From positions 295,617,966-295,681,965 of the forward strand of contig CM057009.1 of the NCBI GenBank assembly GCA_029891345.1: a stretch of 64,000 bases of DNA. Reading direction: 5' to 3'. The DNA is from Dryococelus australis. Lineage: Eukaryota > Arthropoda > Insecta > Phasmatodea > Phasmatidae. Both the position numbers and the translations under genes were made by a program. The notes below the pieces were generated by a model. It saw only the letters and a list, made by a program, of their open reading frames with translations. It ran no database searches and was not told the DNA's origin. Below are positions 10,790-22,927 of the stretch, piece by piece. Position 1 is the stretch's first letter. Every line of letters begins with the position of its first letter.

Positions 10790-13700
10790 TGTGCATTTGG
10801 TAGTTTCAGAAAAAGAGCTAACATTTCAGTTGTGAAAACTTTTGCGGCGAAAGCTACACCTGTGATTTCATTTCCTCGTGTGTGTGTATGTGTATATGTC
10901 GTAGTTGTTTGATAATTTCATATTTTTTCAAGAGAGTTCCATGCGTCAACACAAAACCTATTTTTAAATATATTGAATAAGACTGACTTTTCCTAACCCA
11001 CTCGTGGTTCCCAGAGTATGAAGGTCAAAAAGTTGTTACAGTGTAAAAGATATTAGGTGATGTTATTGAAGTTCCTATTGTCTTAATGCTCTGGGGCCAA
11101 TAGTTGAGTTGCAGTATCTTGGTGTAGCTTGCTCAAAACAACCCTTTCGCAGGCATGTATGTCACAGCAGTGTTTGTGGATTTGTGTTAACATCTTGATA
11201 AGCTTCTTTAAGTGACTTCCAACCTGATCTTCAGAATTAGTTCAGGGTTTATGCATAAACTTTTCCTAACTAAATTTCCAGTCCTTCACAAGCAGTGCTG
11301 CCAAATCCAGAAGAAAGTCATTCAAGAATTCTGCCCTGGAGTTCCTACGATTACATCAGTAAACCACTTCACTGATGGAAGTACTGCCGGCCTCAGGTTT
11401 GTTTTGTCCTGCTTGCCGAAAATACTGGCACCAAATTTTGTAGCGGAGAATTTTCGACAACAATGTGAGTAGTTGAAATATGTCTTTTCTTTTAAAATGT
11501 TATTGTAAAATATTCTAATATCATACCTCAATTGTCAATCAAAACAGAGTCGAGCGGGACAGGGGGTTATGGTTGTTTCTGGCCAACGTTGTTTCCTGGG
11601 GCCTTCCCCTGATCCAATGCTCGACTCGTAACAAATTCAGGGAAGAATTTAACTATAGGGAGTTGTATAAAATTACAAAATTAAGACAGGCAAAATTTTA
11701 ACTGGATTAATTCTTCTATATGAATCTGACATCATGCATGAAATACTTAAATTAGTGTCTCTATCAAAAATTGAGTAAAATAAGTCTTGGACAAATGTGT
11801 GATGTACTTTATAATAGTTTACTTTGTATTTCTTGTGAGTTGCGTCAAGGATATTCCAGCAACTCATCTCGAATGTAGTTATAGATATTTTACTGAGATA
11901 TTCTTGTAACTGTTAGTAAAGATTTATTAATAATGTAGATTGCATTTGAAACTGGAGTCTAAGAAACTTTTACAAACGTCTTTCTAGTGTTAATGAGAGT
12001 TATAGTCATAGTTGTATTTAGTCTATTGAAGTCATTTCAGTTCATGAGAATCAAATCAAAATGAAAGTTCCTGATCTATATAGTACAAACATATATAGCT
12101 ATTAATATTAACATTAATTATATTAATGTAACTTGTATGTGCCTTTGAATGTTGAAACATTAGCTGTAGATGTTTAATATTAATTTTCATAATTTGCTTC
12201 TTATCTTAAGCCATTTTGGCTTTCAGATTTGTTTTATATGCAAAGAAATATTGCTATTTACACATTATTGTATGAGATTTTACGAAAAGGTATATGTTGA
12301 ATTTTAATTGCCAGATGTTTAAAGAGTGTCCAGTCATAGTTTTCAAATTAAAACATGTTGATATAATCAGAAGTTGCATAATGTACATTAGGTCGGTTGA
12401 AGATTTTGTTGTTATTATGATTTTAAAAATCTGAATCTTGAATGCCAGAATTTTAACAATCTGTAGTAGCGATTTATTATTGATACGCATCTCTGGCTGG
12501 TAAAACTTAATGACCACAAATGCAATATGATATTATATTATAAAACACTTAATTTTTGTTGTTTTTATTTGATTTCCAAATCTACCGAAAACTATCAAGT
12601 TTTAAAATGGTTTTCTACATAATTATAAGGTTTCAACAGCTGTATTAATAATAATCATATGTGCTATTAAATCTTTCGTAAAAGAATACAAACACAAAGA
12701 TTAAAGTTACGGGTGAGAGTGGGGCAAAGAAAAAAAGATTTTGCTGAGTGCAATTTGATTAAAATTTTTATTTTAAATATGAAGCGGGAATTAATTTTCT
12801 TGCTTATTCGTTAGAATTTTTTAAAATCGATTTGATAACCAACTTATTATGACTGTTGTAAAAATAAGCTTTATCTATTTGTTTCTTTAAGTTTAGTCTA
12901 ATTTTTATATTGAACCTCTATGAAAAAGACCTATAAAATTATTTTATTTAAATAAGATAACTTTTTCGGGAATTTAAAACCATGGCTCTGTTACAAAAAC
13001 TCAATAACACATGTAACCTGATGAAGTGTAAGTAAGATCTAACCATGTACTTGCAGTCTGTTTTGAGTACAAAACATTGGTATTGTTAACCATTTTTGAA
13101 TGTATGTAGCATCATTGATAAACTTGTAACCCCAGAACATATATAGCTACCTGTCAAACTGAGATTGTAGGAATGAACAGTTTACTGAGCACAATCGTGT
13201 TTGATACTTTGAAAATATCTAATTTAATATTGAACTATGGGAACTAGTGTAAATTAACAGCAAATCTTGTAGCAGGATTGTCATAATTTTGCAAAAGCCA
13301 CACACATTCAACACGTTCATATTCACTGCGTCGAAGACATTTCAACAGCAGTTTATTACGACACTCTTATAAACAAAGTATTGCACAGAACATGCAGAGA
13401 GAATTTTTTTTTTCGGTCGGTGTGTTAAGAACCATTGTTGATAGAAGTTGTTTATCAAATCATGAGTTAATATATAGATGTTTCGATGTTTGATTTCCTC
13501 CTGTTTCCTTTGTTTGCTTACTTCTGTTCTGTCGAGTTTCTTCCTATTTCCTTGCCTCTTCTTCATCATGCAATGTCCTTTTGTGTTTCATTGATTCCTG
13601 CATTTCAATTTTCAAGGAGATTCTGTAATAACTACTGCATTTTCTAATCGACTTGAGCTTTGTTGCAAGTCGTAATAAAAATGATCAAATATAGATACAT
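10790..13700 (+). other. probable long 3' UTR of the zinc-finger gene
   Basis: This stretch is AT-rich, has no long ORF, and contains none of the dispersed MITE or SINE families that occur every 1-2 kb elsewhere. ATTAAA occurs at 12666-12671 and 12700-12705; the first canonical AATAAA I see on the plus strand is at 13674-13679. A UTR extending to about 13.7 kb is an inference from this and from the long UTRs common in insect regulators; it could end much earlier. Confidence 0.35.
11547..11627 (+). repeat. imperfect inverted repeat (hairpin) downstream of the zinc-finger gene
   Basis: GAGTCGAGC at 11547-11555 is exactly complementary to GCTCGACTC at 11619-11627. Pairing continues inward through a G/C-rich stretch (GGA..CAGGGG against CCCCTGATCC), giving arms of about 20 bases around a loop of about 40. 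It is GC-rich against an AT-rich background. If transcribed in the 3' UTR it would form a stable RNA hairpin; it could equally be a small MITE remnant. Confidence 0.6.
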
Positions 13701-14985
13701 GTCTATCACCCTGACATAATATGGAATATCATTTAGAATATGAATAAGGAATATGTCTGGGAAATGTAGGATTGAATTTTGAGGTAAAATATAAAGCAAA
13801 GGGGTATAAATTTCAAAGACAGTTTAAAAAAAAAAGTAGTGCCTGAATTGTATATCGTGATTACTGAATGCTTTCATAGAAAATTTAATCAGCATGACCT
13901 TACTTGCTTTCGTCAGTCGGGTCTCTCTGTAATGTCTCGAATTCGCTGAACTCTATTGCTGCATTCTGGTAATTAATGACGGTTTTGCCACATTGTTAGA
14001 TAGCCTCTTAGTGTGTATGCACGGTTCAACGAGTGAGGAGGCGGCAATATTATGGTTGCCTGATCAATGGCATCAATGTCTCTTGTGTTGTGGTGAGGAT
14101 TAGCAGGAGAATACATCTGTAAATTTACTTGAACAATTTGTGGCTTTAACAAAATTTTTACCTAATTTCGTAAGTACATTCATGCATTGCCATTAAGATG
14201 AGTGCGCATAGACAACCATTCCAGAAATGGTTGCATCAACCATGCACACATGTATTTCTTTGAGAAAACAGCCATAACAGGAATATTGTTCTCACTCACA
14301 TAATTTATCTTCTCAGTCGAATACCTATGATTCGTAAATTTTCCCTTTTCTCTACGGCCAAGCCACTTCAATCCACCTTGGTTACTCCATTAGGTGGATA
14401 CTAGCAAATTCCAAAGTCTGAGTTAAGAAAAAACTTTGATCATATTCTTGAGTAAACACATTTGATCAGATAAGTGGCATCCTTGTTCGACGACGAACCA
14501 GAAATCATGCATTGTGCCTTTCAAGAATACATTAGACTGTTTTATGCTATGCTTATTATTTTTTTAGATACTGTGAACATTTTTTAATTCAACTATTTGG
14601 AATGCCATGCACTCAAAAAATTGGCACCTTTTTGGTTAGTAAATGTAGTTTCCATCATTGAGCAATAATTTATATGATTTAGTCTTGTATAAGTCCTGAA
14701 TGCAACCGTTCGCAAACTTTGCCTTTTCTTAATAATCATATTTTTCAACCATATTTTCTTTGATCATACTGGATCTTTTCTGCTTCCAGTTAATTCGTGC
14801 CACCCGAAACCTACTTTTTTTTATTACTGGAATCAAAGGTTTCCTCAAAACTCAACGAAAATAACTTTATATTACAATATTCTATCAAAAATGAGAGTTT
14901 GACACTGAACACATTGAGGTCAGCTTGAAAACGTTAGCGATCCGACTTAATAATAATGAATACTTTACCGACCTTATTTATTCTT
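13701..14985. other. AT-rich unique sequence, nothing recognised
   Basis: No repeat family of this window, no ORF above about 65 codons with protein-like composition and no RNA gene were seen. It lies between the presumed 3' UTR and the decayed tandem repeat. Confidence 0.6.
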
Positions 14986-16232
14986 AGGTGTTCCACCTTC
15001 GAATCCTTAGGGGTACTACTTCGGAATGTGGAGATGCCCAATATCGCCAAATGTAGGGGTACAAAATTAGCATGCAAAGAGACTCTGCTTTGAAAAGCGC
15101 AGTACCTATTCCATTTCTAAGGTGTGAATTTATACGGGTCAAAATTTGGAATCTGTCGGAACTCGTATTTCTAACAGCCTATGTAATGCTCCGTGTTTGA
15201 ATGCATCTTTGAATTTATAAAGGACTTTGATTTGAAATGCAGAAGTTTCATACTTAATGTGCATAGAAGGTTCGACTCGTATAAAGATAGAGAGCAATCT
15301 CTAGACTGTGTAGATGTCCATCTTGGAAATTCATAGGGATAAAGCTTTATAATACCTAGGATTTGGTTTTGAATTGAAATTTGGTTATTTGTAAGGGCGA
15401 CTCTTTGGAATGTAAAGTGGCTTGTCTTTGAAAAGCAGAGGGGCCAATCTTTATAATGTGTAGGATTATATATTCGGAACATTCAGGTACCCATCTTTGG
15501 AAAATGCAGAAATTGGAACATGTAAGTTTTATCTTTGGAGACCATTTGGGTTCATATTCAGAGTACACACAAAGCCAGCTTTGGAAAGCAGGAGGCTTTA
15601 TATGGGTTTTGTAGATGCCCGGCTTTATAATGTAAAGTGACATACATTTTTATTTTTGGAATTTGTAAAGATATTACATTTTTAATCATTTGAGGTGAGG
15701 TTTTTGAAGAATTGGAGCATTGGAACAAGTAGGAGTCAGTATTGTGAAAGTGCATTTTTCCATCTTCGGAGCCCAAAAACCCACTTTTGAAACATGTAAG
15801 GGTCTATACTATTAACACAGAGGGCCAAACTTTGTAACGGAAAGAGGCCCAGCTTTGCAGTGGAAAAAAACATGTGGAAATTTACATATGTACACTATTA
15901 TTTTTCTCAGCGAGAGAAAAATAGGATTCTTTTAGTAATCTCTGAAAAACCCTTTTGTGGTAGGAAAAAATAATTTGCTGATCACAGCTTAAGATTGGGT
16001 AGGTTAATTTCTACAAGTAGGCCTAATTTTTAGGGCCCAATATATTATATATTAGTTTGAAATTTAAGGGGCCATCTCTGAAACGCCTAGGTATCATTAC
16101 TTTTAATGTTTATTACTTTGTCTTTGGAATGCGTAAGGGTACAGCTTTAGACAATATGGGGACCAGGCACATCTTTGAGATGTACAGCTTTTTTTCTTTG
16201 GAATGTGTAACCATCTGGCTAGAGAAGTAGGA
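14986..16232. repeat. decayed short-period tandem repeat, about 20-25 bp unit
   Basis: A unit near CTTTGGAATGTGTAAGGG recurs throughout in one orientation (for example at about 15020, 15411, 15497, 15783, 16125 and 16196), with neighbours such as CTTTGGAAAGCAGGAGG and CTTTATAATGTAAAG. Spacing is irregular but mostly near one or two dozen bases. The divergence is too high for a standard minisatellite call. Minus-strand ORFs here are by-products of the repeat. Confidence 0.6.
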
Positions 16233-16313
16233 AATTTTATGAAAGCCTTCTTGCAGCTGATATTATCTACAGAAAGCAATTAAATAACTTCACATAGTGT
16301 CACCTACACTCTA

Positions 16314-16355
<42 letters not shown>

Positions 16356-18109
16356 TATAGAGGCAAACGCTTAATAATTCAGATGTAAATGTACACAAAG
16401 ATAAGAAATGTATAAAAAAAACTTAACAAATCATAAAAATAGCCATTTTTGCTGCATTGCGAATAGTACATTTAGAACTGAATAATAGCATACCCAACTA
16501 GTTTAATGTCAGTCTCAACTGATTCCAGCATACACTAGTCTACAACACTTCTTCTTCATATCAGCACGGATCTGTTTGAGGGGAATGGTAGAGGGTCTGA
16601 CATTTACATTTTTCTCTAACATCACTTAAACATTATACAACCAATAAATTATATTTGCGACAGCCCAATGACATATGAACGTGACAATTTTGAAAATAAT
16701 TTTAACAAAAAGTACGGCATGGTAGTTTAATATCCCAACCTCAAACATTTCTCGGAGCAGTGGATTCTTATTGTTTTTTTGGTCCAGAGTATCAGCGTCT
16801 TTTGTGCTTGCGAAATAAAAAGAAAAAAATGTTTGTTTACGTTTTCTCATTTTTTTGTCGTATATAACGTATAATTTAATTTCTATATTAAGTGCTCCAT
16901 TTAATAAGTGTTTCTTTTAATACTGATAAGATGATCAGCTTTTCGGATTTTATGTGTAGTTCAGGCAATTATAGCGTTGTATGCAGGAAACCTATAATCC
17001 GATATTTCTGGTGAGTAACGAGTGATGAAAGGATAAAAGGTTTCCTTGCAAGTCATTCTGAACCGCAACTTGCAACTTGTGAGAATGTTTCCTCACAGTC
17101 ATAACCAGGCTTAGGCAAGTTGTGCACGTAACAATGGCAAAATATGACTGCAAATATCCCGTAAAGAAGGTTAAAAATATTTAAATTTAGGAAATATACA
17201 CTAAAAACTAATGAGAACAAAATTTCAACATACTATATATTACAAAGTAATGAATTAACGCTTCAAATATGGCCAGGATAATAAATAAATACGCGGAGAT
17301 AACGTATTTAAGACATCGCCAAAAATTCTCATCTTAGGCATTGTTCAAATACTCCATCTTTCGACAGCCAAAGTAACACTGAGAATTTGCACTAATGGAG
17401 ATATAAAAGGGAGGCAAGTATAGAAGCGCGACTCTTGTCGTGGAAATGGAAACTTTATTTGATAAAATGAACAGTGCTATCTAGCGGGACGCTTCAGTAT
17501 ATCTACGAAAAAAAGCCGTGATTTGGATTATTTGACTCTTTATTGTAATATTTTCTTATTCATTTCGGTGTTAAATTACTTCACACACGGATTAAGGGAC
17601 CGTGACTCGAACACACGCATATATTTCATACTTAAAATAAATGCCGTACTTCCTAGTAACATAATCAAAACACTTAACACTTTCAGGCCCACATTAATAA
17701 TTAATTTACATTTTTATTTGTTGCAAACAAAAAAAAAATATGATTTATACTGTACTCAAGTCGACATATCACGTGTTTCGTTAACACAGCCAATGAGCTG
17801 TATAGGCTATATGTTCGGCTATATTCATATAAAATAATTATGACCTAAACCAGAAAGACGATTTGCGAATCATTTACCCACAGATAAGATCATTTGTCAT
17901 TGAGCTTCGCAGTGTGTAGTTCAGACCAAAAATTACCTACACGTGCGTAATGTACACAATTGTGTACACTGAGTCTGAATGGGTTGAGATGCGAACTATC
18001 AAGAGCTGTGCATTTGATATGTACTTTAGGGAGAAAATTACTTCAAATATGTAATTACATATGCAATATGCAGCCAGCACAACAGTTATAAGCCTACTTA
18101 TCTCACACT
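16233..18109. other. AT-rich sequence with one microsatellite
   Basis: A (TA)n run occupies 16316-16352. Otherwise no gene, SINE or MITE of the families in this window was recognised. A 104-codon plus-strand frame at 17523-17837 has no recognisable features and AT-driven composition. Confidence 0.5.
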
Positions 18110-18475
18110 TAAAGGCTGTTCATGGCAGTGACGTGCGGTGAAGTGTTACTAGATAAGCTGGTGCTTGCTCACTTCTGTACATTCTCGGTGCACGCAGCAG
18201 GAGCCAGTGACCAACGTGCAGTCTAGGGAAACTGGATGCATTCGGACCACTCGCAAGCGAGCAGCGAGGGAAATATTACACGGGTCCTGTGACGTCAGCT
18301 GTCGAGCTACGTTTTAGTGGTGGAAGTGTAAACTAGCAAGCAACAGCGTACCACACACAGCTAACGCCAGTGTGCCTTGCTACACTTCACCACGTGCCAC
18401 TGATTCAAGGTAAAATGAGAACTTTTGAAAACCCTGCTTAAGATCTACGTGTATGCACATAATGTATTCTAAGGT
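18110..18475 (+). mobile_element. family A MITE, left end only, split by a hAT MITE
   Basis: Only about 80 bp of the family A left end remains (AAGGCTGTT before the insertion, GGTAAAATGAGAAC and the next 60 bp after it). The similarity stops at about 18475, so the right part is deleted. Confidence 0.7.
18126..18402. mobile_element. hAT-like MITE inside a family A terminus, 277 bp
   Basis: The ends are CAGTGACGTGCGGTGAAGTGT-like and inverted ACACTTCACCACGTGCCACTG-like sequences, so the TIRs are about 20 bp with a CAGTG tip typical of hAT elements. The flanks GTTCATGG (18118-18125) and ATTCAAGG (18403-18410) are an aged 8-bp TSD (6/8). Removing the element restores the family A end GGCTGTTCAnGGTAAAATGAG. 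Confidence 0.8.
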
Positions 18476-18949
18476 GGATGAACAAATTAAAAGTATAACT
18501 TGAGCAGGGAGTCAGGAAAGTTTGAAGTAACCGATAATGGACTAGTAAATAAGTACAAAGAGTAGAAAGAACGTGTAGGTTGCTTTCACGTGCACGTTTA
18601 CTCGTCCTCTGATTGGCTGCGCGAGGATCAGTGAACGGATCTTGCGCCCGATGAAAGATTATTTCGCCAGCAGATTTCATAGCGTTCTCTGCAATCTAAA
18701 ATTGCATCAGCAACATTTATAATATAAATCACTGAAATAAAGAGGACGGATTGGTTATTATTCTACTTGGTAAATAAAACATGATTGAAGTATTTTCAAC
18801 ACGGCAGTATATTTGCAGAGAGACGGTCAGTGATGAACCTTGTTCAGTACAGTAAGTGTGCAGCCCGGTGTTGTGTGAAACAGTAGTAGAGCTGTAAATG
18901 GCAATGTAGATACCAACCGATCTGGTGGTCATGCAGTTGTCAATATAGG

Positions 18950-19236
18950 TATGGTCACCTGAATTTTGCGAAATGATTTCCGCGCATGCTATATTTCAAT
19001 ACCCTACGGGCGTGCCAACAACTTCCTATTACTTACTGGCCACGCGTATTTGTGTAAAGACATTTTACTACTCGGCTGGTAGGTCAGAATTAGCTAACTT
19101 CAGCACTGCGCGTCTGTGATTCGCGTGCGGGTATTTAAGATGCGCTGCACCCAAACCATCCAGGACTGGATCTGAGCTTATGTGTTATATAATACAACAT
19201 GTCGTGAAATCTTTTCGCGAACATCGAGTGTTCCTA
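18950..19236 (+). mobile_element. family B hAT-like MITE, 287 bp, perfect TSD
   Basis: The left end TATGGTCACCTGAATTTTGC and right end TTTTCGCGAACATCGAGTG..CCTA are related inverted repeats. A perfect 8-bp TSD AATATAGG lies at 18942-18949 and 19237-19244. The interior has no coding capacity. Confidence 0.88.
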
Positions 19237-19911
19237 AATATAGGTGACTAAATTGTTTCGTGTCTTGATTGTCAGTAAATCTGCACCGCACTCAGCGTGT
19301 CAAGCGCAAGAAGATATCTGAAGTGTTGATTTCAATTCTGTCCCATTATTAGTGAAATAATTACAGCCGTGGGGTTCGTATTTTGCACGGTATCGGCACA
19401 GGAAGAGATTGCACGGCGCCGAGCAATGGAATACGTTCGCTTCCTTCGCAAACTGAAGAGATGAAATGCCTTATTGTGGAAATTGGAGGGTCGCGTTCTT
19501 TCACAGACTACCACCCCCCCCCCCCTCATCATTCAAGCATCATCCGCTCTCGTCTCACTTCGCTGCGAGCCACCTTAGCGACAGAAAGAAAAAGCTGATT
19601 CCGTCTTTCAACCCTCTCTCGCCAGATTGATGTCATTAGCAGCGCATCTCCGATAGATGTGTATGCTCACGCTTGCCGAAGATTCAATTTTTCACATTTT
19701 ATCTAGCTGCCGTGCCTTACTGTTTATTATAAGCTATCGCTGCAAATTGGTGAAGTTCGCGTTCTCATTTGCCGCTGAAATGATACACTTTACGCGAGTG
19801 AGCTGTTCTTTCACCTTTGACATTTCGCCATTATTTGACACGTCCTGGGCACAGAGGAATTTATTACACAGAGGTTCAACAGTTGCTTATTCTGAAAACT
19901 CTAGCCACACA

Positions 19912-20162
19912 GGGGCCACGGTGGCTGAGCGGCTAGCCAGCTGACCTCCCACCAAGGCGATCCGGGTTCATTCCCCGCCGGGTCACTTCGGATTTTCGCA
20001 TGTGGGAATCGTGCCGGACGATGCCGTTGGTCGGCCGGTTGTCTCGGGGATCTCCCGTTTCCCCCGTCCTTTCATTCCGACGCTGCTCCGTACTTATATC
20101 AGACACCCTCATCGGCTCTCCAAACCTCGATTTTAAGAGCCGTCCAAATCTCTTCACTCGCT
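19912..20162 (+). mobile_element. tRNA-derived SINE copy 2, near full length
   Basis: Starts GGGGCCACGGTGGCTGAGCG (A-box-like GTGGCTGAGCGG), followed by CCGGGTTCATTCC (B box) about 45 bases on. The body GAATCGTGCCGGACGATGCC and the 3' end CCTCATCGGCTC..TCTTCACTCG are the family standard. Both pol III box positions are tRNA-like. Confidence 0.9.
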
Positions 20163-20164
20163 CT

Positions 20165-20500
20165 AGCCTCACACATCGACAAACTGGCGTCACAGGCCAA
20201 CAAATCGGGACGCCTTTAGCCAATCATTCTACTTGCCGTACTGCATTCCAGTCAATGGGGAAACTTCCGCCACACGCAGTAGCCAATCGAACACAGGGCC
20301 CATTCAGAGAATGGGTACGCCCACGTTCACAAGATAGGTAAATATACAAAAGCGAAATGATGTGGCGGCTCCTTTGAGCTACGCGAACTCGGTTGTTCAT
20401 TGGTAGCGCGAAACTGTGGAAACGGACATTTGGTCTGGTTGGCTGTTTCGCGTTGTGGAATACTCCCTATTGGCCGCGCTGCCGTTGCCAAGTTAAAGTC
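20165..20500 (+). mobile_element. family L CCAAT-rich repeat
   Basis: Contains GCCAATCATTC, AGTAGCCAATCGAACACAGG, GTTCATTGGTAGCG and CTATTGGCCGC. The block AGTAGCCAATC.ACACA recurs at 46.72 kb, and GGCGGCTCCTTT recurs at 44.70 kb and inverted at 24.41 kb. It abuts a SINE. Boundaries are uncertain and no TSD was found. Confidence 0.5.
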
Positions 20501-20906
20501 CTATCACACGATCAACTTTGTCTTTATATTACTTTCAACTTATTTTTAATGAATTTCATTTAATAATATATGATGTCATATAATCGTCATAATCGCAGCC
20601 ATTTTCCCTTCAAATTTTTTAAAAGTCTCGTTTTATATTTCCTTGAATACAAAATTTCAATTTCTTATCACAGCTTATCTGACAGTATAAACAGATGTCA
20701 TCTCATAAGAGCTGTGTGCATGGATTTAAATTTTTTACAAAATAAGGATACATATTTAAAAAAAAATTAAATATACAATTAAATGAAATTTTTTTCGGTT
20801 TTAATCAATTATTTCGTGACGTGCGTTGGTCTTAAATCCTAAAACTTTAGTTTTGGTATTTTCTTAAGTGGCTTCAGTGAAACGTTTGTGATAAAATTCC
20901 ATTAGA

Positions 20907-21330
20907 TAAATGCTGCTCACGATAAAGTGAGCAATTCTGAAATAAACCTTAGATAGAAGTCACTTACCCTGCCTGCATATACTTCAACGGGCGCACTGAG
21001 TGACACGTGCCCAGTAAAGTTGGTAACGACAGATGGAAAGTAGTTCCATATCTTAACGTCAAATAAAAAGTTTTAGGTAACCATTAGTGGTAATTTAAAT
21101 TATTTATTTCACTTTATGTTTTTTTAATGCATCATTATGGTAAACATTAGCAGATTTATAAAATGTTTACTTTTCTAAAATTTTCAGTTTCACTAGACCG
21201 ACGCATGAATAAAGTGATGAGGTTCATGGCAATGTTACTTTAACATTAGGCGGAAGAATACACAATGTGCATACAAGTAGATCTTAAGCAGGTCTTTCGA
21301 AAGTGTTTATTTTACCGTGAACAGCCTATA
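20907..21330 (-). mobile_element. family A MITE, complete, reverse orientation
   Basis: The left end is TGCTGCTCACGATAAAGTGAG and the right end is TTTACCGTGAACAGCC. TA lies at the right edge (21329-21330), and ATAAA precedes the left. The interior aligns with the 43.9-kb copy. Confidence 0.75.
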
Positions 21331-21530
21331 ATAACGAACACTTCACATTGGCGTGACACACAGACGATCAATCCAGTCTAATGGGAAATGGCATCAAGCT
21401 GCATATGTTTTTTTAAATCCTTAATTTGACGGGAAAGTGATAGTTGAAAAATGATTCTCAACTCTCTGTATAGTTACGAACGCTTTTTTTATTCAGTAAC
21501 GGACTTTACGCAAATTTGCAGATTTCACAG

Positions 21531-21631
21531 AACCTCCCATGAATTCGCTGAACTTCGCTGTAAATTTGCTTGTTTGTTTTTTTATCACCTTCTGGTTTAT
21601 ATATACGTATATATATATAGTGTGTGTGTGA

Positions 21632-21725
<94 letters not shown>

Positions 21726-21816
21726 TTCCCATGAATTCGCTGAACTTCGCTGTAAATTTGCTTGTTATTTTTTTTATCTCCTTCTGGTTATAGATATATA
21801 TATATATATATATATA
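21531..21816. repeat. tandem duplication around a long (GA)n microsatellite
   Basis: A segment of about 95 bp (AACCTCCCATGAATTCGCTG onward) at 21531-21625 is repeated at 21723-21815, offset 192 bp. Between them lie a short TG run (21620-21629) and about 93 bp of (AG)n at 21630-21722 with one interruption. The second copy ends in (TA)n. Confidence 0.9.
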
Positions 21817-22289
21817 ATTTTCGTCACGTGGTCGTTACGCTGTGTATAAAAATAAACTTATTACTGTTCATATATTTTATTCAGTAGTGATATTTGAATA
21901 CGAATCGATTTTTTAAGACTGTGGCCCATTCCCTACGGCCTCTTATATTGGGTATAAGTGTGTTATTTACAGAAATGTAACCTACGTCACTTTTTCAGTT
22001 TCTGGTAATATTTGAATATTTTACCAGTTTATAACTGTTACATATGCCTGTTGCTGCATTGAGATTTCTGATGGACGTGTGGATATCCTAGTCGCCGCAG
22101 AAGCGGTAATTTTCTCTGGTCAGAGCGACGAAGTACGATTCGTATAGATTCGGCGTTGTCTGTCCCCGAAACCCGAAGCTACAGGAAATATAGATTTATT
22201 TCCTTGAAATTTTCTGTGGACATGCGGAAATATTTACCAATGTTTGGAAGCACACAATGAAAAAAGAAGACAATTAGCTAAGTCTAGCC
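21817..22289. other. unassigned sequence
   Basis: No ORF, RNA gene or repeat family of this window was recognised between the microsatellite duplication and the family C fragment. Confidence 0.4.
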
Positions 22290-22515
22290 TTTTTTGAGAA
22301 GTTTGCTGGCTTAGCAACACATCTGTTTTCTCTATGTTTTTATTCATATTAACTATAAGTGAAATATTAAAATTCACATTTAAAAATAAGTACATGTTCA
22401 ATTTATTCAGAAATAAGACACTTTAATGTAGACACGTATATAAAACGCTTGATTCAATACATTACATTTGAGGAAACAACCAAACACGTCTTAGAGGGGT
22501 GATTTTTCAGAGGTT
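22290..22515 (+). mobile_element. family C repeat, 3' part
   Basis: Shares ACTATAAGTGAAATATTAAAATT-like sequence and the end block AACACGTC..GGGTGATTTTTCAGAGGTTGATT-type with copies at 27.4, 55.9 and 62.6 kb. The left half is missing. Confidence 0.55.
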
Positions 22516-22624
22516 TGATTAAAACATTGCAAAGGTACCGGGAACATACTATATTAGCACAGAATGCTCCCAATTGCGACCAACGGCGCCACGTTCCCCG
22601 GCCGTCGACAGGATTGTCGATTAA

Positions 22625-22917
22625 TAGGGACAGGTGTTTTTCGCGAAACGATTTCAAGACCTGTTGTATTCGAAAACACTTTGGTTCATGTACAATTTCG
22701 TGGTTGGGTGATTTTAAATCACACGTGCCTCAAGTGTCTGCCCGCGAATCATGGACGTTCAGTATCAGAGTACTTTATTACGATTCGCCCAGTCAAATAA
22801 GAACATGCCGTCTCACGTAGACACGCGGCCAATAAACGAAGGATGTCATGGTTGTGGACATATGGTATAGAAGTCTAGCATCGTCATAAATATTTTCACG
22901 AAAAACACCTGTCCCTG
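22625..22917 (-). mobile_element. family B hAT-like MITE, 293 bp, reverse
   Basis: The ends TAGGGACAGGTGTTTTTCG and CGAAAAACACCTGTCCCTG are near-perfect inverted repeats. The interior is the reverse complement of the 34.59-kb and 39.70-kb copies. The flanking octamers differ, so no TSD survives. Confidence 0.8.
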
Positions 22918-22927
22918 TTAATTATTA

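Noticed and set aside
14986..16232. Coding gene on the minus strand (several ORFs of 70-103 codons)
   Set aside because: The ORFs overlap in different frames and follow from the tandem repeat unit, which lacks stops in part.
19912..19985. A genuine tRNA gene
   Set aside because: A- and B-box-like segments are present, but the sequence is the head of a SINE repeated 14 times, without a plausible cloverleaf acceptor stem.
21493..21732. Minus-strand protein with a long Ser-Leu repeat
   Set aside because: Translation of the (GA)n microsatellite.
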